A stretch of DNA of 64,000 nucleotides. Origin: Lycorma delicatula. Its lineage: Eukaryota; Arthropoda; Insecta; Hemiptera; Fulgoridae. Under the pieces are notes generated by a model that did no database searches, was not told where the DNA came from, and worked only from the letters and a program-made list of their open reading frames with translations. Location of the stretch: contig NC_134455.1 of assembly GCF_047948215.1 (NCBI RefSeq), positions 295,508,647 through 295,572,646 of the forward strand, read 5' to 3'. Below are positions 12,301-23,281 of the stretch, in pieces. The position numbers and the translations under genes were made by a program. The first letter of the stretch is position 1; every line of letters starts with the position of its first letter.

Positions 12301-14054
12301 AATCAAGAAGGATTTATCATTGGATCAGTTTTGTTGGGCTTTCTTGATTTTGATGTAAGTGATGTTTTCCATTAGTTTCATGCTGTTTAGTGGCGGCTCG
12401 TGTATAGGCACTGCGGAACTGTACCACCTCCCTATTTTTAAATGGTATTATCGATAACATTTAATATAATGCGTCTTTTTTAAAAATTATTTCTTTATAC
12501 TTGTAAGAATATATAATCCTTAAGCTTAATTTCAGTAGCCATCCCCCAGTATATGAAAAATATATAAAAAACTTTGTATGGAACTGTGCGCTTCACAGTT
12601 CCAGGAGTGTGGTGTTTGGCTGTTGTGTGCACATGTACATAGGAAGCTGCATGCGTGCAAGAGAGAGTACTGTTGCTCCTGCAGTGCCGACCTGGCATGC
12701 TGGTGGAAGATAGTATTTTTTTAACTTTGCGTGTGTTATGCTAAAAACCACGTACCATATTCTTCAATGTGATAAGTGTAGTATTAGATTATTATCCTGC
12801 TTCCAGTTATTCTATTTGATTCTTTTTTTTTTCAGTTCTTTTATTTCACAGAAAACTTTAACCATGACCTTGAAAAGGCCCAGAAAAATATTTTCTGGAG
12901 CAGCACCCTCACTAATTTCAGCTACAAGCCACCATTAGTGCTGTTTCTAGTTTGTAATTACAATATCAATCTCATCTATGATTACAACTTTTGAAAAAAT
13001 TGTATCGTTTCAAACTTGTTCGCTCAAGTCATGACAACAATCAAACATTATTATTTTTATCCTCTGTCAAGTTAGAATAAAATTTTGCATAAACATGTTT
13101 CATTTTCAAAATTTCTCTTAACATTTGATGGCAAATATTTAATCTGTCTGTCTGGTTTGTCTGACCAGAAATCTCATCAATGGTTTATAAAAATCTTCAT
13201 CGTTTATCGAAAACTTTTTTAACATTTTTGATCAGCCATTTTTGTTGTCTTCAGGTGACATTTATCCTCATTTGAAATTTGAATATCAATGCATACTTGT
13301 ATCTTACTAAAACCTCATTGAAGTGTTAAATCAATTTCAGCTGCTAATTTTCCTAAAAGAAAACAAAACTTACTGCACATATTTCTTTTTAATTTTATCC
13401 TGATAAAATTGTGAATTTTATGTTGATTCTTGAAACAACAATCAAGTTATAACAAAGCTACATGATCAATTACTTGAGATTTTTTTTGACCTCAGTGTCA
13501 TAATATCTAGCAAAACATCTTGCAGTTAGTTCATGCCATATTCAACTTCCAGGTATTTGGATACCCATTCTTATGTAATGAAACGACAAGATAGAAATCA
13601 AAGGAGTTTTAAGAGACAAAGTTATAAAATATATCAACTACAATCTATCATCACTGGTAGCAGAAAAGTGATTATATGGTAGTATTCTGTAATCTGCTTA
13701 TTTGTAAGTATTAATAATTATCATAGATACGACTTCAAAAAATAAACTGTATTTCTAAAACCTTCTGTAAATTATGGTCTGGCCTGTTGTAAGACATCAG
13801 TATGAGAAAAGCTGACATGTCTGATAATTATTAAAATGTTCTTTACTTTCGCTAACTTTATTTATTCTAATATCTACATTTTTACAGCTACCAATTGTTT
13901 GATTTTGCTTGCAGGTAATTATTATTGTCAGTGTTGTAATGTTACATTAAATTCATCAGATCAGTTTGGTCAACATATTGAAAGCAAGAAACATAAATTT
14001 AAGTATGCTTCATCAAGAAAGCCTATGAATAAAACTGATAGGGTACCAAGTTAA
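3219..14054 (+). CDS. Two-finger U1/JAZ-type C2H2 zinc-finger protein (3' part of gene, four exons)
   Basis: Exons 3219-3338, 7530-7654, 10594-10680 and 13915-14054 have GT-AG junctions and one continuous reading phase. Joined, they encode about 157 residues: a stretch starting [17 protein letters not shown], a charged E/K/Q-rich helix, finger 1 (W-V-C-E-L-C ... H-L-G-G-S-K-H, spacing C-x2-C-x12-H-x5-H), a polar linker, then finger 2 (Y-Y-C-Q-C-C ... H-I-E-S-K-K-H, same spacing) and a short basic tail ending at TAA. This spacing is that of U1-like/JAZ fingers (ZNF346, ZNF385, ZMAT families), which commonly bind double-stranded RNA or structured nucleic acid; that role is inferred here. The first visible exon starts inside a codon, so upstream exons must exist, probably before the window. 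Introns hold several transposons. The exact orthologue is not assigned. Confidence 0.8.
3550..4034 (+). repeat. Left long TIR of the DD41D element
   Basis: Matches 5558-6038 in inverted orientation with scattered substitutions and small indels. It includes the shared block ending catgttgattcttattaac (left) against the reverse complement at the right end. Confidence 0.85.
4403..5427 (+). pseudogene. DD41D-type mariner transposase, broken
   Basis: An N-terminal helix-turn-helix part reads [24 protein letters not shown] from 4403. It meets TGA at 4568-4570, and that frame ends at TAA 4694. The rest is open in another frame from about 4680 to 5427 (the stretch from 4708 alone gives 239 codons). 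The catalytic part has L-F-L-D-E-A-T-F (first Asp), Q-L-D-G-A-P-T-H-F (second) and [14 protein letters not shown] (third). Counting D-G-A-P to the Asp of P-L-D-Y gives 41 residues between them. All three acidic residues are present, so the catalytic domain is well preserved despite one stop and one frameshift near the N-terminus. This suggests relatively recent death of the copy. Confidence 0.88.
5558..6038 (-). repeat. Right long TIR of the DD41D element
   Basis: Inverted partner of 3550-4034; it ends gaatcactctg followed by the TA target. Confidence 0.85.
6041..7529 (+). other. Intron, no further feature seen
   Basis: AT-rich intronic DNA of the zinc-finger gene ending at the acceptor before 7530. 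No coding relic recognised. Confidence 0.4.
7530..7654 (+). CDS. Zinc-finger gene exon with finger 1
   Basis: Acceptor tgattttag, donor gttaat (weak but GT). 125 nt. It encodes W-V-C-E-L-C-N-V through H-L-G-G-S-K-H-L-K and a Ser/Pro/Val linker. The finger is intact. Confidence 0.85.
7655..8779 (+). other. Intron, low complexity
   Basis: Contains a short (TA)n at about 7709-7724 and a T-run of about 20 at 7777-7796. No gene recognised. Confidence 0.4.
8780..9430 (+). pseudogene. LINE reverse-transcriptase relic (RTE/CFDP2-like)
   Basis: With frame changes the plus strand gives V-K-K-G-L-R-Q-G-C near 8815 (reverse-transcriptase motif G-x-R-Q-G), then [17 protein letters not shown] and [11 protein letters not shown] near 8940-9030 (degenerate YADD region and thumb), and near 9250 [10 protein letters not shown], matching the L-x-W-Y-G-H-x-x-R-M block found after the RT of many animal LINEs. 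Stops are frequent. An old fragment in a zinc-finger gene intron; clade assignment is tentative. Confidence 0.55.
9431..10593 (+). other. Intron, no feature recognised
   Basis: AT-rich; short open frames without motifs. Ends at the acceptor before 10594. Confidence 0.35.
10594..10680 (+). CDS. Zinc-finger gene linker exon
   Basis: Acceptor gaattttcag, donor gtaact. 87 nt, phase 1 in and phase 1 out, encoding a Ser/Asp-rich linker (V-N-P-S-E-S-I-L ... M-H-R-T-P-S). It is recognised by its splice sites and because it keeps the frame between the finger exons. Confidence 0.7.
10681..11974 (+). other. Intron, no feature recognised
   Basis: AT-rich, with A- and T-runs only. Confidence 0.35.
11975..12300 (-). 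pseudogene. mariner (DD34D-type) transposase C-terminal relic
   Basis: On minus, from 12300 downward, H-K-E-F-V-P-A-E-Q ... [12 protein letters not shown] is readable. This is the typical block H-K-E-F-V-P-x-x-Q-x-x-N-x-x-x-Y-L before the second catalytic Asp. A decayed end near 11990 resembles the Y-F-E-G-D tail. The segment with the second and third catalytic residues is missing or scrambled. A dead copy within the last large intron of the zinc-finger gene. Confidence 0.5.
12388..12937. mobile_element. hAT-type MITE with target duplication
   Basis: Termini tagtggcggctcgtg and, in reverse complement, taatggtggcttgta form imperfect TIRs. The flanks atgctgtt (12380-12387) and gtgctgtt (12938-12945) agree at 7 of 8 positions, an 8-bp duplication as made by hAT transposases. 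The 550-bp interior carries no transposase, so it is non-autonomous. The hAT assignment rests on the 8-bp duplication and TIR style. Confidence 0.7.
12946..13914 (+). other. Intron, no feature recognised
   Basis: AT-rich sequence up to the acceptor of the terminal zinc-finger exon. Confidence 0.35.
13915..14054 (+). CDS. Zinc-finger gene terminal exon with finger 2
   Basis: Acceptor tttgcttgcag. 140 nt to the TAA stop. It encodes N-Y-Y-C-Q-C-C-N-V ... [12 protein letters not shown] and a basic tail. The open frame extends upstream to 13836, but that part lies in the intron. Confidence 0.8.
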
Positions 14055-14554
14055 TGTATATTTCATTTTACCACTATTCAAATGTACGTGTAAGCTAAGT
14101 CAACTAAAAGTGCAATAGTGATTATTGAATAAGTTTTCTTTCTGACATCTATTCACTACTTTTAATGTAATTATAGTTAAAAAAATATATTTTACTGACC
14201 TTTATAATAGAATATACTTTTAAGTTTATGTATGCATTTCATTAAATATATAAAAAAATTTTTTTAATCAGGAATATAATGTCGGTGAATTAATATACAG
14301 AAACTTACCTAATATGGAATATGGGTATTTAATCCTATTTAAGTTAAAGGGAGAGGTTTCTTTCCAAGTTTTTATCCAGATAGAAGTTACCTGTTAAAAT
14401 GATGTAAGTGCATAGCATTGACCAAATTAACTATAAGTATATATTTTTTAATCAGAAAATTAATTTATTAATAATAATTATAATGCATGTACAGAATCAA
14501 TTTTTTTTTTAAATATGAGAGCTAACCTGTTGATCATTTTTGTGGATATGTTGT

Positions 14555-14560
14555 AATAAA
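14555..14560 (+). terminator. Candidate polyadenylation signal of the zinc-finger gene
   Basis: AATAAA about 500 bp after the TAA stop, the clearest hexamer in the likely 3' UTR. AT-rich context makes chance matches common. Confidence 0.3.
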
Positions 14561-16030
14561 TGTGCTATATACCTAATTCCTGATTTTTACTGGATGTTTG
14601 CAAAGTAATTCCCTTGGAAAGCTGTGAACTGATCCCAGTACTTAGATCACTGAATTTTGTGGTATAGTTTTCAGAACTACTGGCACAATTTTTTTCATCA
14701 AATGTGGTATTTAGTTTATATAAACCAGAAATCGGATCCAGTGAATAGTAATTTATTTTCAATTACAAATATGTTTTTACTAGATCAGAGTTTGCTCCCA
14801 GACAGTAATGTGTAAGTTTTCATTACTGTGACATGTCACCGCAAAGTTCTTCATCTAAGATTTTCTTTACTGTGCTCCTGATAATCATTCAAAAATGTTC
14901 ACACACAATTTGAACTGAACATTATTCTGGTGTCATTGTTCTTTTCATTTAAGACTAGTTTTATGTTCTATCATCAATAACATTTTCACCTGAAAAATGT
15001 TTTACTTGCTTTAAAATAATGTTTTCTTTTTATATTATTCCTAAATATTTGCAATAATTTATCTTTTATCTTATTTAAAATTTTGCCAGGTTTAAAAAGA
15101 AGTGTAATATTTTTTTACCACTCTTATATTAACTCGTTCTTGGATTATATATGCAAGACTCACGATACAGAACCTTTCAGTCGAATTTTGAAGCACTTCT
15201 GCTTATCCATTTCGTCTGAAATTTGCAAACAGGTTTGCTCCTGATGACAACACATTTTAGCAACATTTTGAAGTTGCTAATATGCATTAATTAGTAAAAA
15301 AAATGCCCCTTTAACTTATGCAAACTTGTTTACATGCATATTTTCATAAAAAAAGAATTACCCGTGTTTTTGATATTGTCATTTCAATTGATGAAATTGA
15401 ACGAAATTATTTTTTCTATGGCTGAGGCAAAAATTCAAATTTCATAGTTACATTCAATAATTATGTCTGATGATTCATGATAGTTATGAGCTAGTAAATA
15501 AAAGTCATTACTCCTCTTCAATCACAAGTGAGAAGTACACATTTTCCCCACGTAGATTACAAACTAAGATCAAAATCACCATAAAATTACAAAAAAAAAA
15601 GAAAAAAAAAGAACATCAAAAAGGTTCAAAAAAGTAATTTTGCTGCCAACAGAACTTGAACATGCGACCGCACCCATGATGAAAAAAAATTGCCTGCAAC
15701 GTTTGTTAAATTATGGTTGGAGTTTGGAAATCAGGAATTTCCTTTGGTGTATTGAGTGACATTACTGTCTGTCTGGTAATGTATGAATGCATGAGAGATT
15801 TTAATATGTGAGACTAGACCCTAAGATTTGTGCTGTTTGAAGAGTATGTAAGTATAATACAGTAATATTTTAAGATATTTGAACCTTTAAAGCTATACTA
15901 TATACTCTTGTCTGTGGTATTGGAAATTGGAGGCTTGAAAATTTTAAAAGATCGCTCAAACCTATGCACTAGCACAGCTGTAAAGTATAAACTAATGAAG
16001 ACTGAAAAGTAGAAAATAAAAAATTTTTAA
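14561..16030. other. Intergenic AT-rich DNA
   Basis: No gene recognised; an A-rich run lies near 15590-15612. Confidence 0.35.
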
Positions 16031-16418
16031 AACACCACTTACATTAAACGCACAGAATGGTAAAAGATAATTTTAGGATGGTATCTCAGAATGGATTTGA
16101 CAACAAGCTTTGATGGTGATATCTAAGATTATGTGAAAGCCATAACTTCAAATTAAAAATTTGATGTTTTTGGCAATTTTTTCATATGCGTGATGAATAC
16201 CCTAAAGAGAAGGAAGCAAAGATTTATACTTTGACATAAGCTCCCCACTCTTCAGGAAATTCATCATGCATATGAAAAATATAAATTTTTAATTTGAAGG
16301 TATGACTTTCACATAATCTTACATATCACCGTCAAAGCTTGTTGTCAAACCCATTCTGAGATTCCGTCGTAAAATTATTTTTTACCTTTTAGTGCGTTTA
16401 ATTAAAGAGTGGTGATTT
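16031..16418. repeat. Fold-back (inverted repeat, arms about 165 bp)
   Basis: Left arm 16031-16198 and right arm 16259-16418 are inverted copies around a loop of about 60 bp; shared blocks include aacaccactt, ttgacaacaagctttga and cataatctta in complementary form. A further partial copy of the right end follows at about 16450-16480. No coding capacity: a MITE-like or fold-back element. Confidence 0.75.
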
Positions 16419-16929
16419 AAAATATTATTTTTTTTTTTTTTTTTCTGCTTTTTAGTGCATTTAATGAGTGGTTTTTAAAAAGTGTATTATATATTTTTTG
16501 TAGTTTATTGTTTTGATTCAAGTAATGATAGTCTCTTGATGGCAAATCAAATCATGTATACAATTATGAACACACAGGAAGAGACTGCTACAGTTCCACA
16601 ATATGTATAACGTATTAAAAAGTAAATGAAACCAAATTTTAACACGTTAACGACTATCCCAAAATTTTAAACATTTACTCCTGGACAAAGGCAGACTTTT
16701 GTTGTATTTTAGTAAAACAAAGTTTTATAATATCTTTACTTAGGTCAAAAAGATGCTGGGAAAGAGTTTTATATTAAAAAAAACCTGTGCACCAAATTAG
16801 TACATGTGGTCTAAGTTAAAAGAAAGTGTTAACTTTACCACTGACCATGTGCACCATATTGGGTCACAAACAATTTTTTTTTTTACATTTTATTGAGTTA
16901 ATAGAAAAGAATTGTGTTCCAAAAACAAA

Positions 16930-19640
16930 AATTGTGTATTTTTATTATGTATATTATATAACATGAATGGCATTAGAAAAAACAACTTGCACACATATAC
17001 TATATTTTCAGACCAAGCAGGACAAAAAGAATAATATACTTTTTTGGCATTTTTCATTGCTGATTGGTGTCCTTTTCTTTTAGAATATTGTTTATAACAA
17101 GTTGAACACCTGCCTCTAGTTCCCTTTTCTTTTTTAGTATGCTGCAGCTGATGTTCATGTCTAGGTTGACTTACCAAATTCATTAGGGCAAAAACAACAC
17201 TTTCATGAAATTCTGTTATACTCATGTTTTTTCCAGTAACTTCTTGGAACCCAACCACGGCATTAACTGTAACAGTATTTATCAATAGTTCAATTACGAT
17301 ATTCCTATACCATTTGATCCCACAGGGTACTGGAGAACTATAGGATGCTTTTTGACCAGAAATATCAATAACCCTTTAGCTGTATTGTATTTAAATATAG
17401 TTGACAGTTTCAAAACAGGACCTCTTTTTCTGTGAACTTCAATCATTTCTGGGATAAATTTGGTTGTTAGGAATAAGATGTCACACTTATCCCTCCACTT
17501 TCCTACAACTTTTGTAGCTTCATTTCACCCCATTTCAATTTGGCATTTAGCCTTCAGATTAAATTTCTGGATCTGCCTTAGGGTACCAACTAGATTTATA
17601 TGGATATTATTTAGTTTATATTCTAACCCCACACTTTTGTAAGAGTTGTCAGTAAAAAGGGGTTCTGTTTGTATTCAGGAGGGATTCCATCACCACTCTT
17701 GTGATGATGGAACATCACCACAATCAACATCTAAGACTTATCTGATGTTTGTACATGGTGGCCACCATATATTTTAACTGAATAAGTGTAGCCTCTATCA
17801 ACACAAAGATTGAATTGTTTCACAACATATTTGTGTCTCTTCCCAGGGATGTATTGACGGAAGCTTAATCTACCCCAAAATGGTACTAATGTCTCATTAA
17901 TATAGACCTTTTCTTTTGGCATGCAAATGTGTTGAAATTTCCTACTTAAAATTTATACAGGTTTCTGACCCTGTAGTTTAGTGTATATTAGCTGCTGTTT
18001 TTATTATGTTTAGATACGTATTTATCTTTGTAATGTCAGAGATCTATAATACTGGGATGCCTAGGGAGGTATTGTTGTCTCCAATAATAAGAATGGGCTA
18101 ATAAAAGAGAGCCCTGTATTTATAAGACAAGGGTGGCCGTACAATGGCTGGGATAGGCTGAAATAACTAAAAAGTGGTGCTGTTTCATAATCATGTAGTT
18201 GCAAAGCCATTTTACGGAAGTATGGCATACCACAAGGTGTACTTTGGATTACTAAACTATGTACTATTGAACAGCAGAATGTAAATTATCACATAGAAGG
18301 GAGGCCTTAAACTGTTGTATCATGAACATAATGCATTACAACTCTTATTCTCTAGTTCTACTGTTTTCATCACAAACAAAGGTTATTGTGGGAAGATGAA
18401 GGGGTCTTTAAGATACATAGATGCCATTCGAGGAGCTGTGGACAGGAAGGATATTACATTGCTGTTCCTTTGTGGACCACCAATGTACTATGGTATAGCT
18501 ATGGGAAGGGGACTTGAAATGTGGCAACACGTAGGGCCAGGGAGGCAACCTTTATGCCTAGGGTGTAGGGTGCGCTCACACGCAAGAGTGGGTGGAGAAC
18601 TCTCCAAGGGTGGCATAAAAAACCCTCAAGGTGTGTGTGTGGGGAGCGCTGAAATGCGAAAGATGCACGCAATGTCCATCTGAAGCATATAGGTTAGGGC
18701 CGAGAAGGGTAGCTCCCCTGTGGAGGGGCATGTTGGCTAACCAGAAGCAGGAGTTGACATCTCTCTGGGGTGCACGGGAGACCCTGATGGGACATCCTGC
18801 AGGAGGACGAGTCAGGGAGGGTAGAGACTATTGCCATGACATCCTGATGTGACAGTGATGCTTAATTGCCGGCCTAGTTGCCTTGGGGGTGTTTAAAAAA
18901 GTTTGAAAAGAAGGTGGAGAAACCTTGTACAATCTGTCTCCTGGTGAGCAATTTTCATTATCAGAAACTTGTAGGAAATATAACAATGCCTCAAAGTGAT
19001 TTCTACTCATATGGCTTAAATTTGGAACTTCACTTTTTTAGAGAACCTTTTTACTAAAATAATCCCCAAGGGCAAGTTTTTGATCAAGTTCCATCCAAAT
19101 TATAAGACCAAAAAATAAAGTTCATTTGCATCTGTATCATACCATTTACACAAAATAGAATGTTTACTGATGACTTTTCACATATACCCTTTAGCCGCTG
19201 TTGTTCGGCGTTTCTATTTGTAACTAGTAAATTTTGAACTTCGTTGAAAAATAAGAGGAAAATCAATAGGATTATGATTTTTGAGCCAATTGAGTTCTTC
19301 TTGTCAAAATCCTGGTCTTGCAGAAAATATAAATTTGAGTTTATCAGATGTAGAAACTTCATTCCACACTATATGATTACTTCTTTGAGCAAAACTAGAA
19401 AAATCAGGATCATCACTTAAGTCTTTATCAGGTGAATCATGTCTACTGGAAGAACCAGGTGTAGGTTCAATTTTTTTTTTTTACTTGACAAAATAACCTA
19501 ATCAGTACTTGTACTGACCTCATCTTCATCTGATTCAAATATGGGATCTACATATGAAAAGGAGTTGTCGTTCTCACTACAATCAAAGTAACTGTCTTCC
19601 AAAATTTGTCAAAGTTGTTCATCAGGTAGTCTTTTACTAC
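16930..19640 (-). pseudogene. piggyBac transposase (DDE_Tnp_1_7), interrupted and decayed
   Basis: Minus-strand order: an acidic N-terminal part with R-L-P-D-E-Q-L and E-S-D-E-D-E (about 19640-19500); L-F-F-N-E-V-Q-N-L-L-V-T ... N-R-N-A-E-Q-Q (about 19250-19190); M-S-R-N-H-F-E-A-L-L-Y-F-L ... S-D-N-E-N-C-S-P-G-D-R-L-Y-K-V (19010-18920); then about 900 bp of inserted DNA; then K-V-Y-I-N-E-T-L-V-P-F-W-G-R-L-S-F-R-Q-Y-I-P (17915-17840); T-D-N-S-Y-K-S-V-G-L (about 17650), L-V-G-T-L-R, W-R-D-K-C-D-I-L-F-L-T-T; and a C-terminal Cys-rich tail R-C-S-T-C-Y-K-Q-Y near 17110. The usual first catalytic Asp (I-D-E) is Asn here (I-N-E). Many stops are present. Confidence 0.85.
17990..18890. mobile_element. 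GC-richer sequence inserted in the piggyBac gene, family unknown
   Basis: This segment splits conserved piggyBac blocks (G-D-R-L-Y-K-V at 18930 and the I-N-E-T-L-V-P-F block at 17900) and is visibly richer in G and C than its surroundings, especially 18500-18870. It holds a plus-strand open frame of 122 codons (18315-18683) and an overlapping one of 73 (18631-18852), neither with a recognised domain. Exact ends and target duplication were not resolved. It could be a 5' fragment of a LINE or another retroelement. Confidence 0.5.
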
Positions 19641-19659
19641 CCACATTTATATCATACAC

Positions 19660-19805
19660 AAAAAAAAACACAATACAGCTATCCAAAACAATAACATAAA
19701 TGCTAACCTAAATTTAGTGTCTTTTACTCCCAGTATGAATATCATACACAACCAAAATATGTGGTACAACTGTAAAGTAAATACTAACCTAATATTTAGT
19801 GTCGT
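19660..19805. repeat. Short tandem duplication inside the piggyBac 5' region
   Basis: Two imperfect copies of a unit of about 85-90 bp, each beginning atatcatacacaa and containing ctaaccta ... tttagtgtc. Confidence 0.6.
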
Positions 19806-20161
19806 GCCTTCTGTATTGTTCACAATTGAGCTTATTTTACAGTAGCAAAAATTCAATAATAATAACTGGCACTACTAGTGACACAGAAATATACACTTTT
19901 ACTAACACAAAAAAGTTTTTTTTTATAATATAGAACTTATATTTTATATTAAGTTATTTAATACATTTTTCAACCCAAGGAGATTTTATATTTCCCAGGG
20001 CCTAGATCTACTGAACACCGCATTTAAATACACTACCAGCATCCCTGTTAGACCCACATGACTTGAAACACAGACATGCACTCTCCTCAAATAAGCCCAC
20101 ATGGTCTCTGCAGAAAACTTGGTGTGCACCCATATGGTGCACATGGTCGTTAACGTGTTAA

Positions 20162-23100
20162 TAAATAAAATGTTTTAAAAATTTGCATTGTAACATTTTC
20201 AGTCTCATGTGTGCTTACCTTCAGTAACTGCTGTTATTGTTGGCTTTTTTTTTTTAGTTAAAAAGATTTATATTTAGAATATGATCAAAAATTTTGTTGG
20301 GTTTGATTTGTGTCTGCTCATTTAGCGTAGTTTTGCGTATGAAAATAATTTTCTGCTGACATTAACTGATACCAGGTGGTATCAGTCACTGAAGATGGCC
20401 AAAACAGCAACTAAAAACATATTTATTAGCACTGATTTGGTTTGTTACAGTTTTAAATAATTTACATCATCAAATCATATGTAAAATTATATCATATAAC
20501 AACCCAAGATTTCGTATGTCAACTGCCCAGACTTTCGGTTTCATATAGCTTCTAAATGAACTGGTTTCTGGTTTGATTCCACGAAGAGTCTGGTATCTTT
20601 TGATTCAACATTTCATCCTTCCCATCTTCCCGAATACAATTTTTGTAAATCACATCTAAGGTTTTAATAAAAAATAAGATAAATGTTATTGTTATCAAGT
20701 TAATATGACATTTATGTTATACCAAATGAAAGTATTTTTTTCTTTTGCAGTTTTGTTCCTCTTAAATACTTTTAACAGCTGTGTAAAGTTTTTTCATTTA
20801 AAATGATCTTACCAATTGTCTAAATTATCACAAATTCTAAAATAATGAAGTTCTCAATATAATTTCTTAATTATGTTTATCATAATGGTTCTTAGTTTTT
20901 TTATATAATGCCTAATGCTGTTTTTGGACTTGCTGGAGCGAGAACCAGATCAAAATACTGATATTTCATTTGTATATATCTACTTTGTTATTATTGGACA
21001 TTTTGAGTTTTATTGTAGAAAAAGAACTAATGTTCTGTCATTTATACATTCTGAAGTCCTTGAGCATTTAATTTTTTTTTATTTTTCCAACTGGCTTAAG
21101 TTTTTAATGTACATTTTGTTTAGACTAACATGTACATTTGTTTATTATTTTTTTAAATCACTATTTTCAGTTTTTGTTTTTTAAGTAATTTGTTTTGAAT
21201 AGTTTCGCTTAAAAACTGGATAATTTTTCTAATTTGGTTTTTCATTTCAAAAACATGTTTTTCTCGACTTTACCAGAATGAAAGGATCTAAACTTTTAGT
21301 TAAATAATGACTTTAAAAAATTATATTTTAAAAACAGTTTTTTTGTGTACATACAAATAGAACAAAATATTGTTTTCAAAAATATAAATTGTAAATAAAA
21401 TTATCTTTTAAAGAAAATGTGTACTTTTTTTTATGAAATTTAGTCTCTTAAACCCTCATTTTTTTGTTTCGTATTATTAAATTGAAACAAACAAAGTTAT
21501 TTTTATTCTACTGAACTCTTCCTATAATACTCCTTGAAAACTTCTCTTTTTGTCTTTGTTCTGCTCACACCTTACTGTGGATTTTTTGTCTGAAATTTTA
21601 TCTTCCTGTTCCATTACAAAGATTGCTTTCTCTTGGTCATTTTTATTTTTCAGTTCTTCATTCAGAATTCCCATTATGGTAACTTCCTCATATACTATTC
21701 CCTCAAACAACTTCCATTCCATCTTTCTTCATTTCTTATTTAACTTCTTTCCTAATCGCAGATTTTTTTCGTTGTCTTGTATAATACTCAATATAATTCT
21801 TTGAAACATTTACCACACAACACTAAGCTTCTTACTTCCTGGAAAAAATTCCATCATCTTCCACCTCACTAACCAGATGCAAAAAACATTTTATTATAAC
21901 CAGCTCTTTTATTTGGTAATTTTTTTCCTGTACCCCACAATTCATTATATTGCTTTTCCATCAACTTATCTTCATTACACTTTCCATACTCCAGACAACT
22001 TGGCTACTCTTTACTTTCTGTTCTATCACAAAATAATCACTGTTTTTCTTGCATATTTATGTTTTTCAGCATTTTCTTTTCTTATGTAAATCTCATCCAT
22101 TTTATTAGTAGGGAAAAAATACAGAGGTTATTGTAAATAGATATTATATAAGCAGAGACATATAAAAGAAGTATCATTTCAGATCTGTTCTTAAATCAAA
22201 TAATTTTGTGTTCCAGTTTTTGTTTATATTCTTTTCCAACATAAACTGCCCATTGACAACATCCTCTTAATTAACTGTATAGCAGTTGTTCAGTATGAGT
22301 AAATATAATCTTCAAATCCAATTAAAGTGAACCCCCTTCCACTACTTTGCATATTCAATAAATGTTTTCTAAATTATGTCAGAACTTCAACCAGGAGTAA
22401 ATACTGATTAAGAAAAAGAGAAAGAAGAAAACCATATGATGTTTGATTATGATTCTTTAGTCAGGAAATGGTTTTATGGCCTTCACAAGTAATTTAGAAG
22501 CTTTTCCATTATAATATTGATGGTGGCTTGTAGTCAGTTAGTATGAGAATATTTTAAGCAAAAGTGTTTGTCATAAAGATACTAAATTACAAGCCAAAAA
22601 CCTTTTGAAAAAAGGTTTTTGAGAGTGAGAATATCGGTTTCATTAAAATGTTTTAGACTGGTGATGCCAATTCTAGCAGTGGTGTAAATAGCTGGAAGAT
22701 TTCTTATTGTAAACATATACTGAAAGGAGTTATAAGTTCTTAAAAATAATTAGTTCTAATACCAATGCAAAATAAATTCATTTTACTTGCAGACACTACA
22801 ATCATTTTACTCATCGGTACTAAAAATATTACAGAGGTAATTTTAAGCATACAGTATTACTCAATGTTATATTTTTTATTTAAACAAATAAAAATTGCCT
22901 TAGGGTAACTAAAGGAGGTCTTGCATATACACAATTTTCAGACATGCAGTAATCAATTGGAAAATTTACTTAGTCATATTAACAATACAGGAAAATGTTA
23001 TCACAACATCAAACTCTGAAAGTAAGTGGTGGCATGTCTACTTTTCAAACAAATGGTTATTGGTTGATGAGGCTTTTCATTTTTCACACACTAAACAATT

Positions 23101-23277
23101 AATTTCTCATCATAAGAAAAGAAGAGAGGTGTTGTGTCAGTGGGTAGTTCCAGACTAAATAAATAAATAAATAGTTGTATATACCTGTAGGAGAAAAGTT
23201 AAACTGTTTTGATATGGTAGACTAATAACAGTTCTTTGTAAAAGTTTTTTTCATGATTCTTATGAACTTGTTTATTT
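20162..23277. other. Intergenic AT-rich DNA
   Basis: A plus-strand B-box-like ggtttgattcc at about 20570 could mark an old SINE, but no matching A box was found. An (AAAT)n run is at 23155-23172. Several short open frames show no motif. Confidence 0.3.
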
Positions 23278-23281
23278 TTAA

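Larger units (their letters stand above)
16643..20157 (-). mobile_element. piggyBac-like element with TTAA target and nested insertion
   Basis: TTAA at 16639-16642 and 20158-20161 flank termini cacgttaacgac and gtcgttaacgtg, a perfect 12-bp TIR. Subterminal motifs around gtgcaccatat recur near both ends (about 16848 and 20121-20145), as expected of transposase binding sites. The minus strand carries a decayed piggyBac transposase (about 19640 to 16930) interrupted by unrelated, GC-richer DNA (about 17990-18890). The element lies downstream of the zinc-finger gene. Confidence 0.9.

Noticed and set aside
21522..22089. Short plus and minus open frames in pyrimidine-rich DNA
   Set aside because: Low-complexity Phe/Ser/Ile-rich frames without motifs; compositional artefacts.
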